Positions 44,481-53,462 of a stretch of 64,000 nucleotides of DNA are shown piece after piece; position 1 is the stretch's first letter; each line of letters begins with the position of its first letter. The translations under genes and the position numbers were made by a program. Below the pieces are notes generated by a model. It worked only from the letters and a program-made list of their open reading frames with translations, made no database searches and was not told the DNA's origin. This DNA is from Saprospiraceae bacterium (lineage in GTDB: Bacteria; Bacteroidota; Bacteroidia; Chitinophagales; Saprospiraceae), in the NCBI GenBank assembly GCA_028285085.1, contig JANQQI010000065.1, forward strand, positions 124,001 through 188,000. The letters are read 5' to 3'.

Positions 44481-44818
44481 AGGTCTTGTTTGGATATTTT
44501 TTATGTCAAACCACAACTTTTTTTAAAATTTTTTCTCTTTGAAAATCAACCACTTAATTCATCACTTGAGATATTTTTCGATGTGTTTTTATGGATTTTT
44601 TGGAAAATGGAATCTTAAGATAGTAGAGAATATTCTGAATTCAGCTGTTTTTAACCTCTTGTCATAAAATGTTCCCGGCAAAGGCTGGGAATGATATGCC
44701 CAAAAAATATTGCGGCCAAAAATGGTCGGCGGCGGTGGCTATGGGTGGGTTCCCTCCCTCAAAGCCCATCACTACATCAACACCAATTTTGATTTTGCGG
44801 AAAAACGTCAACAATAAT
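44481..44818. other. Intergenic stretch within the surface cluster holding a REP-like hairpin
   Basis: 338 bp between the DUF1501-like stop and the next lipoprotein start. The left part is AT-rich and without features. The right part (about 44670-44800) is markedly more GC-rich and contains a REP-like palindrome (44672-44691). The frame here is open into the next gene, but the encoded residues look non-coding, so this part was not included in that gene. Confidence 0.5.
44672..44691. repeat. REP-like palindromic element
   Basis: TTCCCGGC, AAAG, GCTGGGAA forms an 8-bp stem with one G-U pair. The TTCCCG-GCAAAGGC-GGGAATGA type of sequence resembles short dispersed palindromes found in many bacterial genomes. 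Only one copy was noticed in this window, so the repeat status is inferred from similarity. Confidence 0.4.
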
Positions 44819-45769
44819 ATGCGCTTATATTTTATAACATCATTTCTTATTTGCCTGCTCTTGCTCGGATTCGGTACGGGATGTAAAGAAGAAGCGGATA
44901 ATCCCTTCGATGATTTGGAAGATCCGGTGGTATCGACACCAGAGATCACCGAACTCAACCCCAATGCTATCGAGGGATTGCACGCCAATGTATTTGGAAA
45001 AACTTGCGCCAATTCCGGCTGCCACGATGGCACCTTTGAACCGGATTTTCGAACGATTGAAAGTACCTACAACACACTCGTCTTTCAACCTGTCATCAAA
45101 AATGATCCACAGGGGAGCTTCACTCATCGCGTGGTGCCCGGCGCGGCAGACGAATCCCAGCTTATTGCGCGCCTGACCTATGATATTGATGGTAACTCCG
45201 GAGTGATGCCGCTCGTCATTGAGCCCGATTCAGACTGGGAAGAAAAATCCGATGACTACATTCAGAATATTCGCCAATGGATCAATGATGGTGCTCGGGA
45301 CATCTTAGGCAATAGCCCGGGGCAGAGCAACGGTTTGCCGCAAATGCAGGGAGTTAGAGCACGGTCGGGGACTTGGTTCCCAAGAGCCGATGGTGGACAA
45401 GGTGCTTTGCGAATTCCACAGGTGGTGACTTCGGTAGATCTTTACTTTGCGTTTTCAGACGATGAAACGAGCCCCAATAATTTTGGTGAGAATAAAATCC
45501 GCTTTGCTCAAGGCCTAGATGATTTTGCAGATGCTGATGCGCGAAACTTAGAATTACTTAGCAGCCCCATTAGCGAAAACGGTTATTACGGCAATACTGT
45601 CAATTTTTACCACAAGATCACATTCAATCCCCACGATTATGCGGCCTTGGGTGAAGTAGCTTATTTCCGAGTTTACGTACAAGATGCGGATAATCCAAGC
45701 ACCGAAATTCCATCGGATGGGGGTGCTCTTTATATCAAAAATTATTTCTCATACACGATTATCGAATAG
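44819..45769 (+). CDS. Lipoprotein with CX4CH cytochrome-c-like motif
   Basis: The ATG at 44819 was chosen because it gives a lipoprotein signal (MRLYFITSFLICLLLLGFGTGC, C22). The frame extends 50 codons upstream through non-coding-looking sequence. The motif VFGKTCANSGCHDGTFEPDF contains C63, C68 and H69, that is CX4CH instead of the heme-binding CXXCH. The flanking ESQLIARLTYDIDG...MPLV and IRQWINDGARD resemble planctomycete-type cytochrome-c domains, in which a methionine ligand precedes a P and the last helix carries W-I-x-x-G-A. The C-terminal half (about 185-317) is a beta-rich domain of unknown type. Heme binding is possible but not certain. The next lipoprotein gene follows after 5 bp. 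Confidence 0.72.
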   Translation: MRLYFITSFLICLLLLGFGTGCKEEADNPFDDLEDPVVSTPEITELNPNAIEGLHANVFGKTCANSGCHDGTFEPDFRTIESTYNTLVFQPVIKNDPQGSFTHRVVPGAADESQLIARLTYDIDGNSGVMPLVIEPDSDWEEKSDDYIQNIRQWINDGARDILGNSPGQSNGLPQMQGVRARSGTWFPRADGGQGALRIPQVVTSVDLYFAFSDDETSPNNFGENKIRFAQGLDDFADADARNLELLSSPISENGYYGNTVNFYHKITFNPHDYAALGEVAYFRVYVQDADNPSTEIPSDGGALYIKNYFSYTIIE

Positions 45770-45774
45770 ACCAT

Positions 45775-46221
45775 ATGCGTTTTTGCCTTTTTATCTTTTT
45801 TGTTCTGTCCTTGTGCACCGCCTGTGAAAAAGTCTCCGACGAAGCGGTCTTTGATCTCACGCCACGCATTGAGTTGATCGATTTATCGACCGATACTTTA
45901 CGGGCATTTGAGGATCGCCTACGTATTCGCATTCGTTACGAAGATGGGGACGGCGATCTGGGACATTCCGATCCGGATATTAATACCATTTTTGTCAAAG
46001 ACAGTCGCTTGGAAAATGCTGATGAATACTATCTCGGCCCATTGGCGCCGGAGGGAAGCGATATTTCTATTCAAGGCTCTCTGAATTTAGAGTTATCCCC
46101 AACCTTCCTGCTTGGTAACGGCAGCGAAGAATCTGCAATCTATACTATCTACCTGCTTGATCGTGCTGGTCAACAAAGTAATACCATCACTACTCCGACA
46201 ATCACTATTTTATCCAACTAG
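45775..46221 (+). CDS. Small lipoprotein of unknown function
   Basis: Lipobox cysteine C17 (LSLCTACEKVSD). The mature part of about 130 residues looks like a single beta-sandwich: PRIELIDLSTDTLRAFEDRLRIRIRYEDGDGDLGHSDPDINTIFVKD, with the acidic EDGDGDLG loop that often binds calcium in Ig-like domains, then IYTIYLLDRAGQQSN. Such proteins are common in Saprospiria next to CUB/gliding-motility cargo genes, but no function is known. It lies 5 bp after the CX4CH lipoprotein gene and 10 bp before the large T9SS cargo gene, so the three form one transcription unit. Confidence 0.75.
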   Translation: MRFCLFIFFVLSLCTACEKVSDEAVFDLTPRIELIDLSTDTLRAFEDRLRIRIRYEDGDGDLGHSDPDINTIFVKDSRLENADEYYLGPLAPEGSDISIQGSLNLELSPTFLLGNGSEESAIYTIYLLDRAGQQSNTITTPTITILSN

Positions 46222-46231
46222 ACCTATTTTG

Positions 46232-49200
46232 ATGAAGCAGTATTTATTTCTCTCCGCCATATTGGTAATGTTTTCTGGCTTGCTCTTAGCCCAACCGACT
46301 TATTACATGAGTAATATGATCGTGGACGATTGTAAGGGTTTTTTATTGGATAGTGAAAATGGAGATATTGGCGGTACTTACGATCACAATGAGAATTACA
46401 CTTTTACGGTTTGCATTCCCGGATCGGGGGATATCCTGCTAGAGTTTCAGGAATTTTGTACCGAAGAAAGCTTCGATTTTATTCGCATTTTCGATGGTCC
46501 GGATACGCTTTCAAATTTAGTATTTGGGCCGCATTCCGGGGAGGAAGAACCTCCAAGTTTTACCTTTACCAATGGCTGTTTTACCGTGCATTTTATTAGT
46601 GATCCTAATGTAAGTTGTACCGGCTGGATTGCTGAATGGTCTGTAGAAGTTGAAGAGCCGCTCCCGCCTGATATTTTACCGATCGGTACTGTGCCTTGTG
46701 AGACCAGCTCGATGACTATTACGTTCGATGAACCTATACCCTGTGATTCGATATTTGTGGAGGCCTTCAGTTTACTGGGGCCACAGATACCCCCCATAAG
46801 TAATGTCAGCCCTTCGCCCTGCTCGGGAGGCACCACCACCAACGTACTCGTCGAGTTTGGTGCCCCCCTTGCCACTAGCGGCAATTACCAAATCACTTAT
46901 ACCACCTACGAGTATGATGAATGTGGCGAGTTATACACACTCCGAGCCAGCGAAGATTTTTTGATCAACGACTGTCCACTGTTTGTCACGCTCGAAGCCG
47001 CAGACGATCCTGTTTGTGCCGGTGAATGTACCTCCATCCAAGCTGAAGCCACCGGCGGGATCGCGGGTAGCTACGTTTACCAATGGAGTGCACCTATTCA
47101 ATCGGATAGCGCCGTTGCGATTGTTTGCCCGTTGGCGACTAGTATTTATACCTTGACAGTAACGGATGCTTTGGGTTCTAGCGTCGTCGATTCAATTACT
47201 CTAATGGTCAATCCAGCGCCCGTGATTGATAACGGTGATCAGCTCATTTGCCAATCTTTGGACACCTTATTTTTAACGGCAACGCCATCGGGCGGTAACT
47301 GGTCAGGAGATGGGATTAGTGAAATGGATGAGCTAACGGGCTGGTATAATCCCGATTTAGTAGAAGGTTTATTGGATACCGTCACCTACACTGATGATAA
47401 TGGTTGTTCTAGCAGTGTTGCAATCGAACTTATACCTCTCGATGAAGGTAATGATGATGCCGCCTGCCCGGGTTCCGATCCTTTTCAGGTATCCGGCGGC
47501 TTGCCGGAGGGGGGGAGTTGGTCAGGGCCACTCATCAGCGCTGATGGGATTTTTAGCCCGCCGGATACTGCCGGTAGTTTTGAGGTGACGTATACACATC
47601 CTAACGGTTGCTCGGGCAGTAAATGGATCAACGTTGATACGATTACCATACCCATGATCGACACACTTTGTCAATCCGTCGATGCGTTTGCTCTACCCGT
47701 GACACCTTTCGGAGGCACCTGGGATGGGCCAGGTATCATAGATAGTGATAATGGTATTTTTGATCCTGACTCTGCCGCGGTTGGGTCCAATTCATTGGTG
47801 TATACCATCAACGGCTGTGTGGATTCTATGAGCATTTTCATTAAGGAAATTAACGCCGCTTATGATTTTGCAGCTTGCCCGGCTCAGTTACCTTTCATTG
47901 TCCCGGGCAATTGGCAGCCCGCAGGAGGAGTTTGGCAAGGCTTAGGAATCGTTGATTCTCTGACTGGGCTTTACGATCCGTCTTTACTAACTGACGGTAG
48001 TGAAGATACTTTGACTTATGTCGCCGATGGTTGTGCAGCCAATCGTATCGTTTATGTTGTGCAGACCGATATTCAAATTTCTGATACACTAGACTTTTGT
48101 ACCGGCGATGAAGTATTCTACCTTGATCGAGAAAACACTGGCCGACGCCCAGGCAACGGGACTTGGTCTGGGGCTGGCATTAATAATCCCGATGATGACG
48201 AATGGTTATTTAATCCGGCGCAAGCCGGAGCCGGACTTTACACATTGTATTACGATGCCAATACCTGTGTTGATAGCTTAATGGTTGAAGTATTTTCCAG
48301 TCCCCAAATCATGCCTGGAACCTATTGCGAAGAAGAGGAGCCTATTACCCTGCAATCTACTCCGGCGGGCGGCTATTGGTCTGGCAATGGAATCACTAAT
48401 AATGATGTCGGCGTATTTGATCCCGGAGTAGCAGGAAGTGGCAACCATACCATCAATTTAGTGTCTCTGGATGGTTGCTACGGAGAGAATGAGATCAATG
48501 TGATTGCTTTTGAAGAAGCTACCATTGGTATTGACACCGCTAATTTTTGCTACAAAGATTCCATTATTGACTTGCAGTTGAGCCCTGAGGGTGGCGAGCT
48601 AACCATTGGAGGTGAGCCTGCGAGTGCTTTCAATCCCGCAATGGTTGGACCGGGTACGCATGCATTAAACTATACATTTGGCTCAGGTTCTTGCTTTAGC
48701 GAAACCACCTTGCTGGTAACTATTGGTAACCCTGTTGAATTGAGCCTACCTTTTGATCAAGATACGCTTTGCTACGGTGAAAGCACGACCTTATCCGCGC
48801 AAGGCAGTGGCGGTACCAATCCAACGAATTATACTTACACTTGGAATCAAGGCCTTGGTTTTGGGAATACTCAATTGGTCACTCCACTTAGCCCAACAAC
48901 TTACACTGTCTCCGTGGGAGATGGTTGTTCTGATCCGGCGATAGGTAATATCAACATATTTGTTCACCCGGAGATCACAACGAGTTATCAAACTGGGCCT
49001 CGTGTCTGTTTTGAAGATAGTACTACCGCTGTAATTACAGCGGCACCAGGTAATGACTTTAGCTTCGAATGGGACAGTGAGCCACCTACTTTCGGGCCGA
49101 GCATTGTGAGCTATCCCACAACTTATACCGTAGAGGTTTTTAATAATGAAACTAATTGTGCTATTGATATACCAGTCACACTTCCGGGGTATCCTCCTAT

Positions 49201-49735
49201 CACCGCTAATTTTGGTTTGAATCCTAATGTGGAATGCTTGTCGAGCTTGAATACCGAAGTTGATATTCTGGATTTTAGTGTCGGTGGTCAAAGCGGTTAT
49301 TGGGATTTCGGAGATGGCAGTGCTAGAACCCCCTATATTCCGGGTCAGAGCCCGGAGCATATTTTCCCGGACACGGGGAATTATACCGTGCGACTCTATA
49401 TTGAAAATGAGGGCGACTGTAGTTCTGAATTTGAATTAGAGGTTTGTATCCGACCAGAGCATCGACTTTTTGCCCCAAATGCTTTCACTCCCGGGATTGA
49501 CGGCGTCAATGATGAATTTCGATTCAAAGGGGTGGGCATTGCCGACATCCGCTGGCTCGTTTTTGACCGTTGGGGTCAACATATTTTTGAAGGACAAGGG
49601 ATGGAGGAGAGTTGGAATGGTATTTACAAAGGTCGCTACGTTCCACCGGGGGTCTACACTTACATTGCGCGTTTCAAAACCGAGTATTCGGATCAGGAAC
49701 AAGTGATGACAGGATATATTACCGTGGTCTATTGA
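46232..49735 (+). CDS. Large T9SS cargo with CUB domain, GGxWxGxGI repeats, PKD domain and gliding-motility C-terminal domain
   Basis: The ATG at 46232 gives a signal peptide (MKQYLFLSAILVMFSGLLLAQ); an upstream in-frame ATG would overlap the preceding gene by 110 bp. Domain order in 1167 residues: CUB domain (about 30-135, four cysteines, FDFIRIFDGPD), an Ig-like region, then seven repeats of roughly 75-90 residues centred on GGxWSGxGI...GxFxP...GC (47.2-48.7 kb), Ig-like domains, a PKD domain (GYWDFGDGSARTPYIPG, FPDTGNYTVRLYIEN), and the type B T9SS C-terminal domain (APNAFTPGIDGVNDEFRFKG, VFDRWGQHIFEG, WNGIYKGRYVPPGVYTYIARF). A secreted adhesin or matrix protein is likely. It ends the surface cluster at a bidirectional terminator. 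Confidence 0.9.
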   Translation: MKQYLFLSAILVMFSGLLLAQPTYYMSNMIVDDCKGFLLDSENGDIGGTYDHNENYTFTVCIPGSGDILLEFQEFCTEESFDFIRIFDGPDTLSNLVFGPHSGEEEPPSFTFTNGCFTVHFISDPNVSCTGWIAEWSVEVEEPLPPDILPIGTVPCETSSMTITFDEPIPCDSIFVEAFSLLGPQIPPISNVSPSPCSGGTTTNVLVEFGAPLATSGNYQITYTTYEYDECGELYTLRASEDFLINDCPLFVTLEAADDPVCAGECTSIQAEATGGIAGSYVYQWSAPIQSDSAVAIVCPLATSIYTLTVTDALGSSVVDSITLMVNPAPVIDNGDQLICQSLDTLFLTATPSGGNWSGDGISEMDELTGWYNPDLVEGLLDTVTYTDDNGCSSSVAIELIPLDEGNDDAACPGSDPFQVSGGLPEGGSWSGPLISADGIFSPPDTAGSFEVTYTHPNGCSGSKWINVDTITIPMIDTLCQSVDAFALPVTPFGGTWDGPGIIDSDNGIFDPDSAAVGSNSLVYTINGCVDSMSIFIKEINAAYDFAACPAQLPFIVPGNWQPAGGVWQGLGIVDSLTGLYDPSLLTDGSEDTLTYVADGCAANRIVYVVQTDIQISDTLDFCTGDEVFYLDRENTGRRPGNGTWSGAGINNPDDDEWLFNPAQAGAGLYTLYYDANTCVDSLMVEVFSSPQIMPGTYCEEEEPITLQSTPAGGYWSGNGITNNDVGVFDPGVAGSGNHTINLVSLDGCYGENEINVIAFEEATIGIDTANFCYKDSIIDLQLSPEGGELTIGGEPASAFNPAMVGPGTHALNYTFGSGSCFSETTLLVTIGNPVELSLPFDQDTLCYGESTTLSAQGSGGTNPTNYTYTWNQGLGFGNTQLVTPLSPTTYTVSVGDGCSDPAIGNINIFVHPEITTSYQTGPRVCFEDSTTAVITAAPGNDFSFEWDSEPPTFGPSIVSYPTTYTVEVFNNETNCAIDIPVTLPGYPPITANFGLNPNVECLSSLNTEVDILDFSVGGQSGYWDFGDGSARTPYIPGQSPEHIFPDTGNYTVRLYIENEGDCSSEFELEVCIRPEHRLFAPNAFTPGIDGVNDEFRFKGVGIADIRWLVFDRWGQHIFEGQGMEESWNGIYKGRYVPPGVYTYIARFKTEYSDQEQVMTGYITVVY

Positions 49736-49762
49736 TCGCCACTTATTAAATAGCTAATGTAA

Positions 49763-49789
49763 AAAAGGCTCGCACTAGGCGAGCCTTTT
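49763..49789. terminator. Bidirectional rho-independent terminator
   Basis: AAAAGGCTCGC (49763-49773) pairs with GCGAGCCTTTT (49779-49789) around ACTAG. T runs follow on both strands (CTTTTTTT at 49790-49797 on plus; TTTTTT on minus). It sits between the convergent T9SS cargo and prolyl oligopeptidase genes. Confidence 0.88.
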
Positions 49790-49838
49790 CTTTTTTTAAA
49801 ATGATATTGTCAATTTATATACTCTATTTCAATCACTC

Positions 49839-51923
49839 TTAATTCATTCCCAACTGATTCATAATGAAACCATACTGCACTTCAAGATCGTGAATGGTTT
49901 GCTCGGTTGACTTACCACTACCGTGGCCACTATCATAATCCATGTATAACAAAATCGGATTGATCTGCCCCGGATTATTTTGTAAAGCCGCCACAAACTT
50001 CTTGGCGTGGAGTGGATCAACACGTGTATCATTTTCACCGGCGATGACCATCGTCGTTGGCAAATTCAAGCCTTGGCGAATATTGTGATAAGGAGAATAG
50101 GTTAGGATATTTTGAAAATCTTCTTTCTTATCCGGGTCACCGTACTCAGGAATCCAGTAGCGGGCAATCAAGAATTTGTGGTAGCGCACCATATCCAGCA
50201 AAGGCACTGCGCAAATCGCCGCTTTAAATAAATCCGGGCGTTGAGTAATCACGGCTCCGACCAACAAGCCACCGTTACTTCCTCCGCGAATCGCCATGCG
50301 TTCATTATTCGTATAGCCTTCAGCAATCAGATATTCTGCGGCAGCGATGAAATCATCAAAGCAATTCTGCTTATTCTCCAGCATGCCGTCTTCGTGCCAT
50401 TTTTCACCATACTCATCACCACCACGGATACAAGCAATAGCGTAGACACCACCACGATTAATGAAGGTAGCCGAAAGACCTACAAAGCTTGGTGACATCC
50501 CAATGTTGAATCCACCGTAGCCGTAGAGCAAAGCCGGATTGGAACCGTCCAGTTCTACCCCTTTCTTATGCATGACAAAGATTGGTACACGTGTACCATC
50601 TTTAGATTCGTAAAACTTGATCGAAGCTTCGATATCTTTCGTATCCATTGGCACTTCCCGCTCAAAGTATAATTTCCACTCCAGTGATTTACCGTCGAGG
50701 GTGTAAATTTTTGAAGGCGCGGTAAACGTACTCAGGTTAACGTATGCTGTGTTTGATTTACGGTGAAAAGAGATACTTCCCACGTTGCCCACCTCAGGTA
50801 GTTCGATATCACGGATGAATTTTCCATCGTGATCATAAGCCCGCAGGCGACTCACCACATCTTTTTTGTCCTGAACGATGAGGTAATCAGAAGTAATGAT
50901 ATAGTTTTCCATCACCGTTTCTGATTCAGGCACTAAGGTTTTCCAATTTTCAAAAGTTGGATTATCCTTATCCGCAACCATCAACTTGAAGTTAGGCGCG
51001 TTATCATTCGTCATGAAATAGATCTTGTCCTTCAAGGCATAGGCAGACGCTCGGTTTTTTTCACTAGAATATACCGTAATGGGTTCATCGTCTGTACCCA
51101 CTTTACGCATTTTCAAAGTATTGGAATAAAAATCTCCCTCTGAAATAAAGGAGACATCACTCTCGCGTGCATCGTAGATGTACATAAAGTCTTTTGCATC
51201 TTTCGGAGCAAACAAGAATTTGTCATCCTTGCGATCCGTCCCAATGGCGTGTAAGTAGGTCTTCAGGGGAATTTGCTTTTCGAGCATTTCCTTGGTTCCT
51301 ACCGTGATATAGGCATGCTTTTCATCTTTGGTCCAAGTGAATCCGCGCAATCCTTCAATGGGAGGACCGATGATTTTACCGGTACGCGTATCTACGATGC
51401 GGTAAGTGCTAATCTCGGCACCTTTGTTTTGTACACCAACGGCAACGCGATCACCCTCCTTAGTAAAATTAACTCCGGAGATAGCCGATAGGCCCGAAGT
51501 ATCAATCGCCGTAGGATCAAAGATTAATTTGTCTTTGCCGTCCATGCGCGTGTACAATTTGTATTGCTGTTCCCCTTTCTTTTTGACGTAAAAAAACTGG
51601 CGATCTCCTTGGAGGAAAATAGGGCCGGTAATATCTCGATCAATATAGGCGGCGATTTCATCGCGTAAGCCCGCAATTTTTTGAGATACGCCATCCAGGT
51701 AACTCATGGTGTAATCGTGTTGAGAGCGGGTCCAATCCACTACCTTTTGATCGGTCTTGTCCTCCAACCATTGGTAGTTATCCGTGATTTTAAAACCGTG
51801 CATGTCATCCACGATGGGTGCCTTTTCAGTTTTGGGTGGATTAAACTGAAGCTGTCCCCGAGCGTTTGTTAGAGTAATACTCATGATAATAGATAAGGTC
51901 AATAGTCTCGTAACGAATTTCAT
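49839..51923 (-). CDS. S9A-family prolyl oligopeptidase
   Basis: The ATG at 51923 is preferred over one at 51956 because it starts a signal peptide (MKFVTRLLTLSIIMSITLTNARGQ), so the enzyme is predicted periplasmic or secreted. The N-terminal part PPKTEKAPIVDDMHGFKITDNYQWLED and the seven-bladed propeller (about 80-420) are followed by the alpha/beta hydrolase domain. It shows GSNPALLYGYGGFNIGMSPSF, the nucleophile motif MAIRGGSNGGLLVGA, PLLDMVRYHKF, the acid DTRVDPLHAKKF and the histidine in DSGHGSGKSTEQ. All three catalytic residues are present. Such enzymes cut peptides shorter than about 30 residues after proline. It is a single gene; no peptide-uptake partner lies beside it. Confidence 0.95.
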   Translation of the reverse strand: MKFVTRLLTLSIIMSITLTNARGQLQFNPPKTEKAPIVDDMHGFKITDNYQWLEDKTDQKVVDWTRSQHDYTMSYLDGVSQKIAGLRDEIAAYIDRDITGPIFLQGDRQFFYVKKKGEQQYKLYTRMDGKDKLIFDPTAIDTSGLSAISGVNFTKEGDRVAVGVQNKGAEISTYRIVDTRTGKIIGPPIEGLRGFTWTKDEKHAYITVGTKEMLEKQIPLKTYLHAIGTDRKDDKFLFAPKDAKDFMYIYDARESDVSFISEGDFYSNTLKMRKVGTDDEPITVYSSEKNRASAYALKDKIYFMTNDNAPNFKLMVADKDNPTFENWKTLVPESETVMENYIITSDYLIVQDKKDVVSRLRAYDHDGKFIRDIELPEVGNVGSISFHRKSNTAYVNLSTFTAPSKIYTLDGKSLEWKLYFEREVPMDTKDIEASIKFYESKDGTRVPIFVMHKKGVELDGSNPALLYGYGGFNIGMSPSFVGLSATFINRGGVYAIACIRGGDEYGEKWHEDGMLENKQNCFDDFIAAAEYLIAEGYTNNERMAIRGGSNGGLLVGAVITQRPDLFKAAICAVPLLDMVRYHKFLIARYWIPEYGDPDKKEDFQNILTYSPYHNIRQGLNLPTTMVIAGENDTRVDPLHAKKFVAALQNNPGQINPILLYMDYDSGHGSGKSTEQTIHDLEVQYGFIMNQLGMN

Positions 51924-52012
51924 GAAGGTTAGGTTTGATTTACGATATTTATGCAAACTTGTTTTCGTACACTGAAACTAATCAACAGTTCAAACAAAAA
52001 AGTATTATTTAG

Positions 52013-52732
52013 ATGAAAAAACTCAATGGAAAGACCGCTTTAGTAACCGGCGGGACGAAAGGCATCGGTTATGGAATTGCAGAAGCACTGTTGCGTGAAG
52101 GTGTCCAGGTGATTATTACAGGGCGTAATGCGGATTCAGCTGAAAAAGCGGCACAAGATCTAATGGCTAAAACAGGTGGAAAAGTACTGGGCTTGGCCGC
52201 CGATGTTCGCCAACTCTCCGCCATGGAAACAGTCGTGAAGCAAACTTTAGATCATTTCGGCGGAATAGACGTATTGATCGCAAATGCGGGGATTGGCCAC
52301 TTCGCCAGTATTGAAGATTTGACGCCCGAGCAATGGCAAGAAACCATTGAAGTGAATCTGACCGGGGTATTTAATTCTATCAAGGCGGGCGTCGAAGCAC
52401 TCAAGCAATCCGAAGGCTACTTCATGACGATTGCCAGCCTCGCCGGCACGAATTTTTTCGCCAAAGGTTCGGCTTATAACGCCAGCAAGTTTGGTTTGGT
52501 GGGTTTCACCCAAGCGGTGATGCTTGATCTGCGACAATACGGTATCAAAACCACGACCATTATGCCTGGGTCTGTAGCGACCTATTTTAATAATCGCATT
52601 CCTTCCGAAGCAGATGCGTGGAAAATTCAGCCTGAGGATCTCGGACAGATGGTGGTAGATTTATTAAAGATTCCGGCGCGGACGCTACCGAGCAAAGTGG
52701 AGGTTCGACCAACTATTCCGGGTGGTCGATAG
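52013..52732 (+). CDS. Short-chain dehydrogenase/reductase (classical SDR)
   Basis: Classical SDR of 239 residues. The cofactor motif is TGGTKGIG (12-19), N-A-G at 91-93, and the catalytic tetrad is N115, S142, Y155 and K159 (IASLAG, YNASKFG). TGRNAD at 36-41 after the second strand, with an arginine, favours NADPH. The substrate cannot be predicted; LANAG and ECM-type surroundings resemble FabG-like or alcohol-type reductases. The gene is divergent from the prolyl oligopeptidase gene and its stop is 4 bp from the end of the convergent recX gene. No pathway neighbours were seen. Confidence 0.92.
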   Translation: MKKLNGKTALVTGGTKGIGYGIAEALLREGVQVIITGRNADSAEKAAQDLMAKTGGKVLGLAADVRQLSAMETVVKQTLDHFGGIDVLIANAGIGHFASIEDLTPEQWQETIEVNLTGVFNSIKAGVEALKQSEGYFMTIASLAGTNFFAKGSAYNASKFGLVGFTQAVMLDLRQYGIKTTTIMPGSVATYFNNRIPSEADAWKIQPEDLGQMVVDLLKIPARTLPSKVEVRPTIPGGR

Positions 52733-52736
52733 CTAA

Positions 52737-53273
52737 TTATGCTGTATCCTCCTCATCGAGTGATTTAATCATTTTCCAAACCAGATCCGGTTCGTATCCA
52801 CGGTTAATGGTGTATTTAGCCAATTTAGCATTACGTTTGAAGGTATCCGGTTCGGGTTTGGAATAGGCGAGGCGTTTTGTCAGAACTTCACGCAAAGTAT
52901 CCAGATACTCCGCTTCTTCGATTTCTTCGAACCCTTTGCGAATGCAATAATCAGATATCTGGCGTCGATTTAGTTCCTGCAGAATGCGTCGTCGCCCCCA
53001 CTGGCGCATGCGAAATTTGCCGCGCACGTAAGAGCGCGCAAAGCGTTCTTCATTAAGAAAATTATCGGTAATTAATTCGGCAATAATTTCTTCCAGCGTA
53101 TCACCGTATACGCCCAAATCAAGTAGCTTACTGCGCACTTCCTGGTGACAGCGATCTTGATAAACACAATAACGCTGCAGTTTGATGAGTGCATCGTCCC
53201 GGCTGATATAAGTTGACTTACGCGGCAATGATTTCAAATATTTTAGACAGACATTTAATGTAAGCAGTCGCAA
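52737..53273 (-). CDS. recX: RecX regulatory protein
   Basis: RecX inhibits RecA filament extension. The three-helix repeats are clear: ALIKLQRYCVYQDRCHQEVRSKLLDLGV (about 28-55), ITDNFLNEERFARSYVRGKFRMRQWGRRRILQELNRRQIS (about 68-107) and a C-terminal repeat with RNAKLAKYTINRGYEPDLVWKMI. No ATG exists in frame before the first repeat: the frame opens right after a stop at 53274-53276 with TTG at 53273, and further TTG codons lie at residues 13 and 16. The start is therefore non-ATG and uncertain by up to 15 residues. RecA is not in the window. It converges with the SDR gene. Confidence 0.9.
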   Translation of the reverse strand: MRLLTLNVCLKYLKSLPRKSTYISRDDALIKLQRYCVYQDRCHQEVRSKLLDLGVYGDTLEEIIAELITDNFLNEERFARSYVRGKFRMRQWGRRRILQELNRRQISDYCIRKGFEEIEEAEYLDTLREVLTKRLAYSKPEPDTFKRNAKLAKYTINRGYEPDLVWKMIKSLDEEDTA

Positions 53274-53462
53274 TCATTTTTAAAGAGAGGTTATCCTCAA
53301 ATTTGTGCTGCAATATTTTCCTTGTATCTTCTCATTAATTACAAATATTTAATGTGACAGATAACCACTTCCTGCGTCTATAAGGTTATAATTGATATTT
53401 TAGTTGAAAAAGTTTCAATTACAATCGCATCTTAATTCCTTTATCATAAAAATAAGCATAAA

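Noticed and set aside
44669-44818. 50-codon in-frame extension of the CX4CH lipoprotein gene
   Set aside because: It would bury a perfect lipoprotein signal inside the protein and covers the REP-like palindrome, so the start at 44819 was chosen.
46112-46231. 40-codon in-frame extension of the large T9SS cargo gene
   Set aside because: It overlaps the preceding lipoprotein gene by 110 bp and lacks a signal peptide, while the ATG at 46232 gives a clean one.
47220-48720. Repeated GGxWSGxGI coding units as a possible CRISPR or DNA repeat array
   Set aside because: The repetition is at protein level inside one long reading frame, with diverged DNA and units of 75-90 codons.
53404-53418. TTGAAA/TTTCAA dyad upstream of the MscS gene
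   Set aside because: A short AT-rich dyad of this kind is expected by chance in such DNA; no supporting context.
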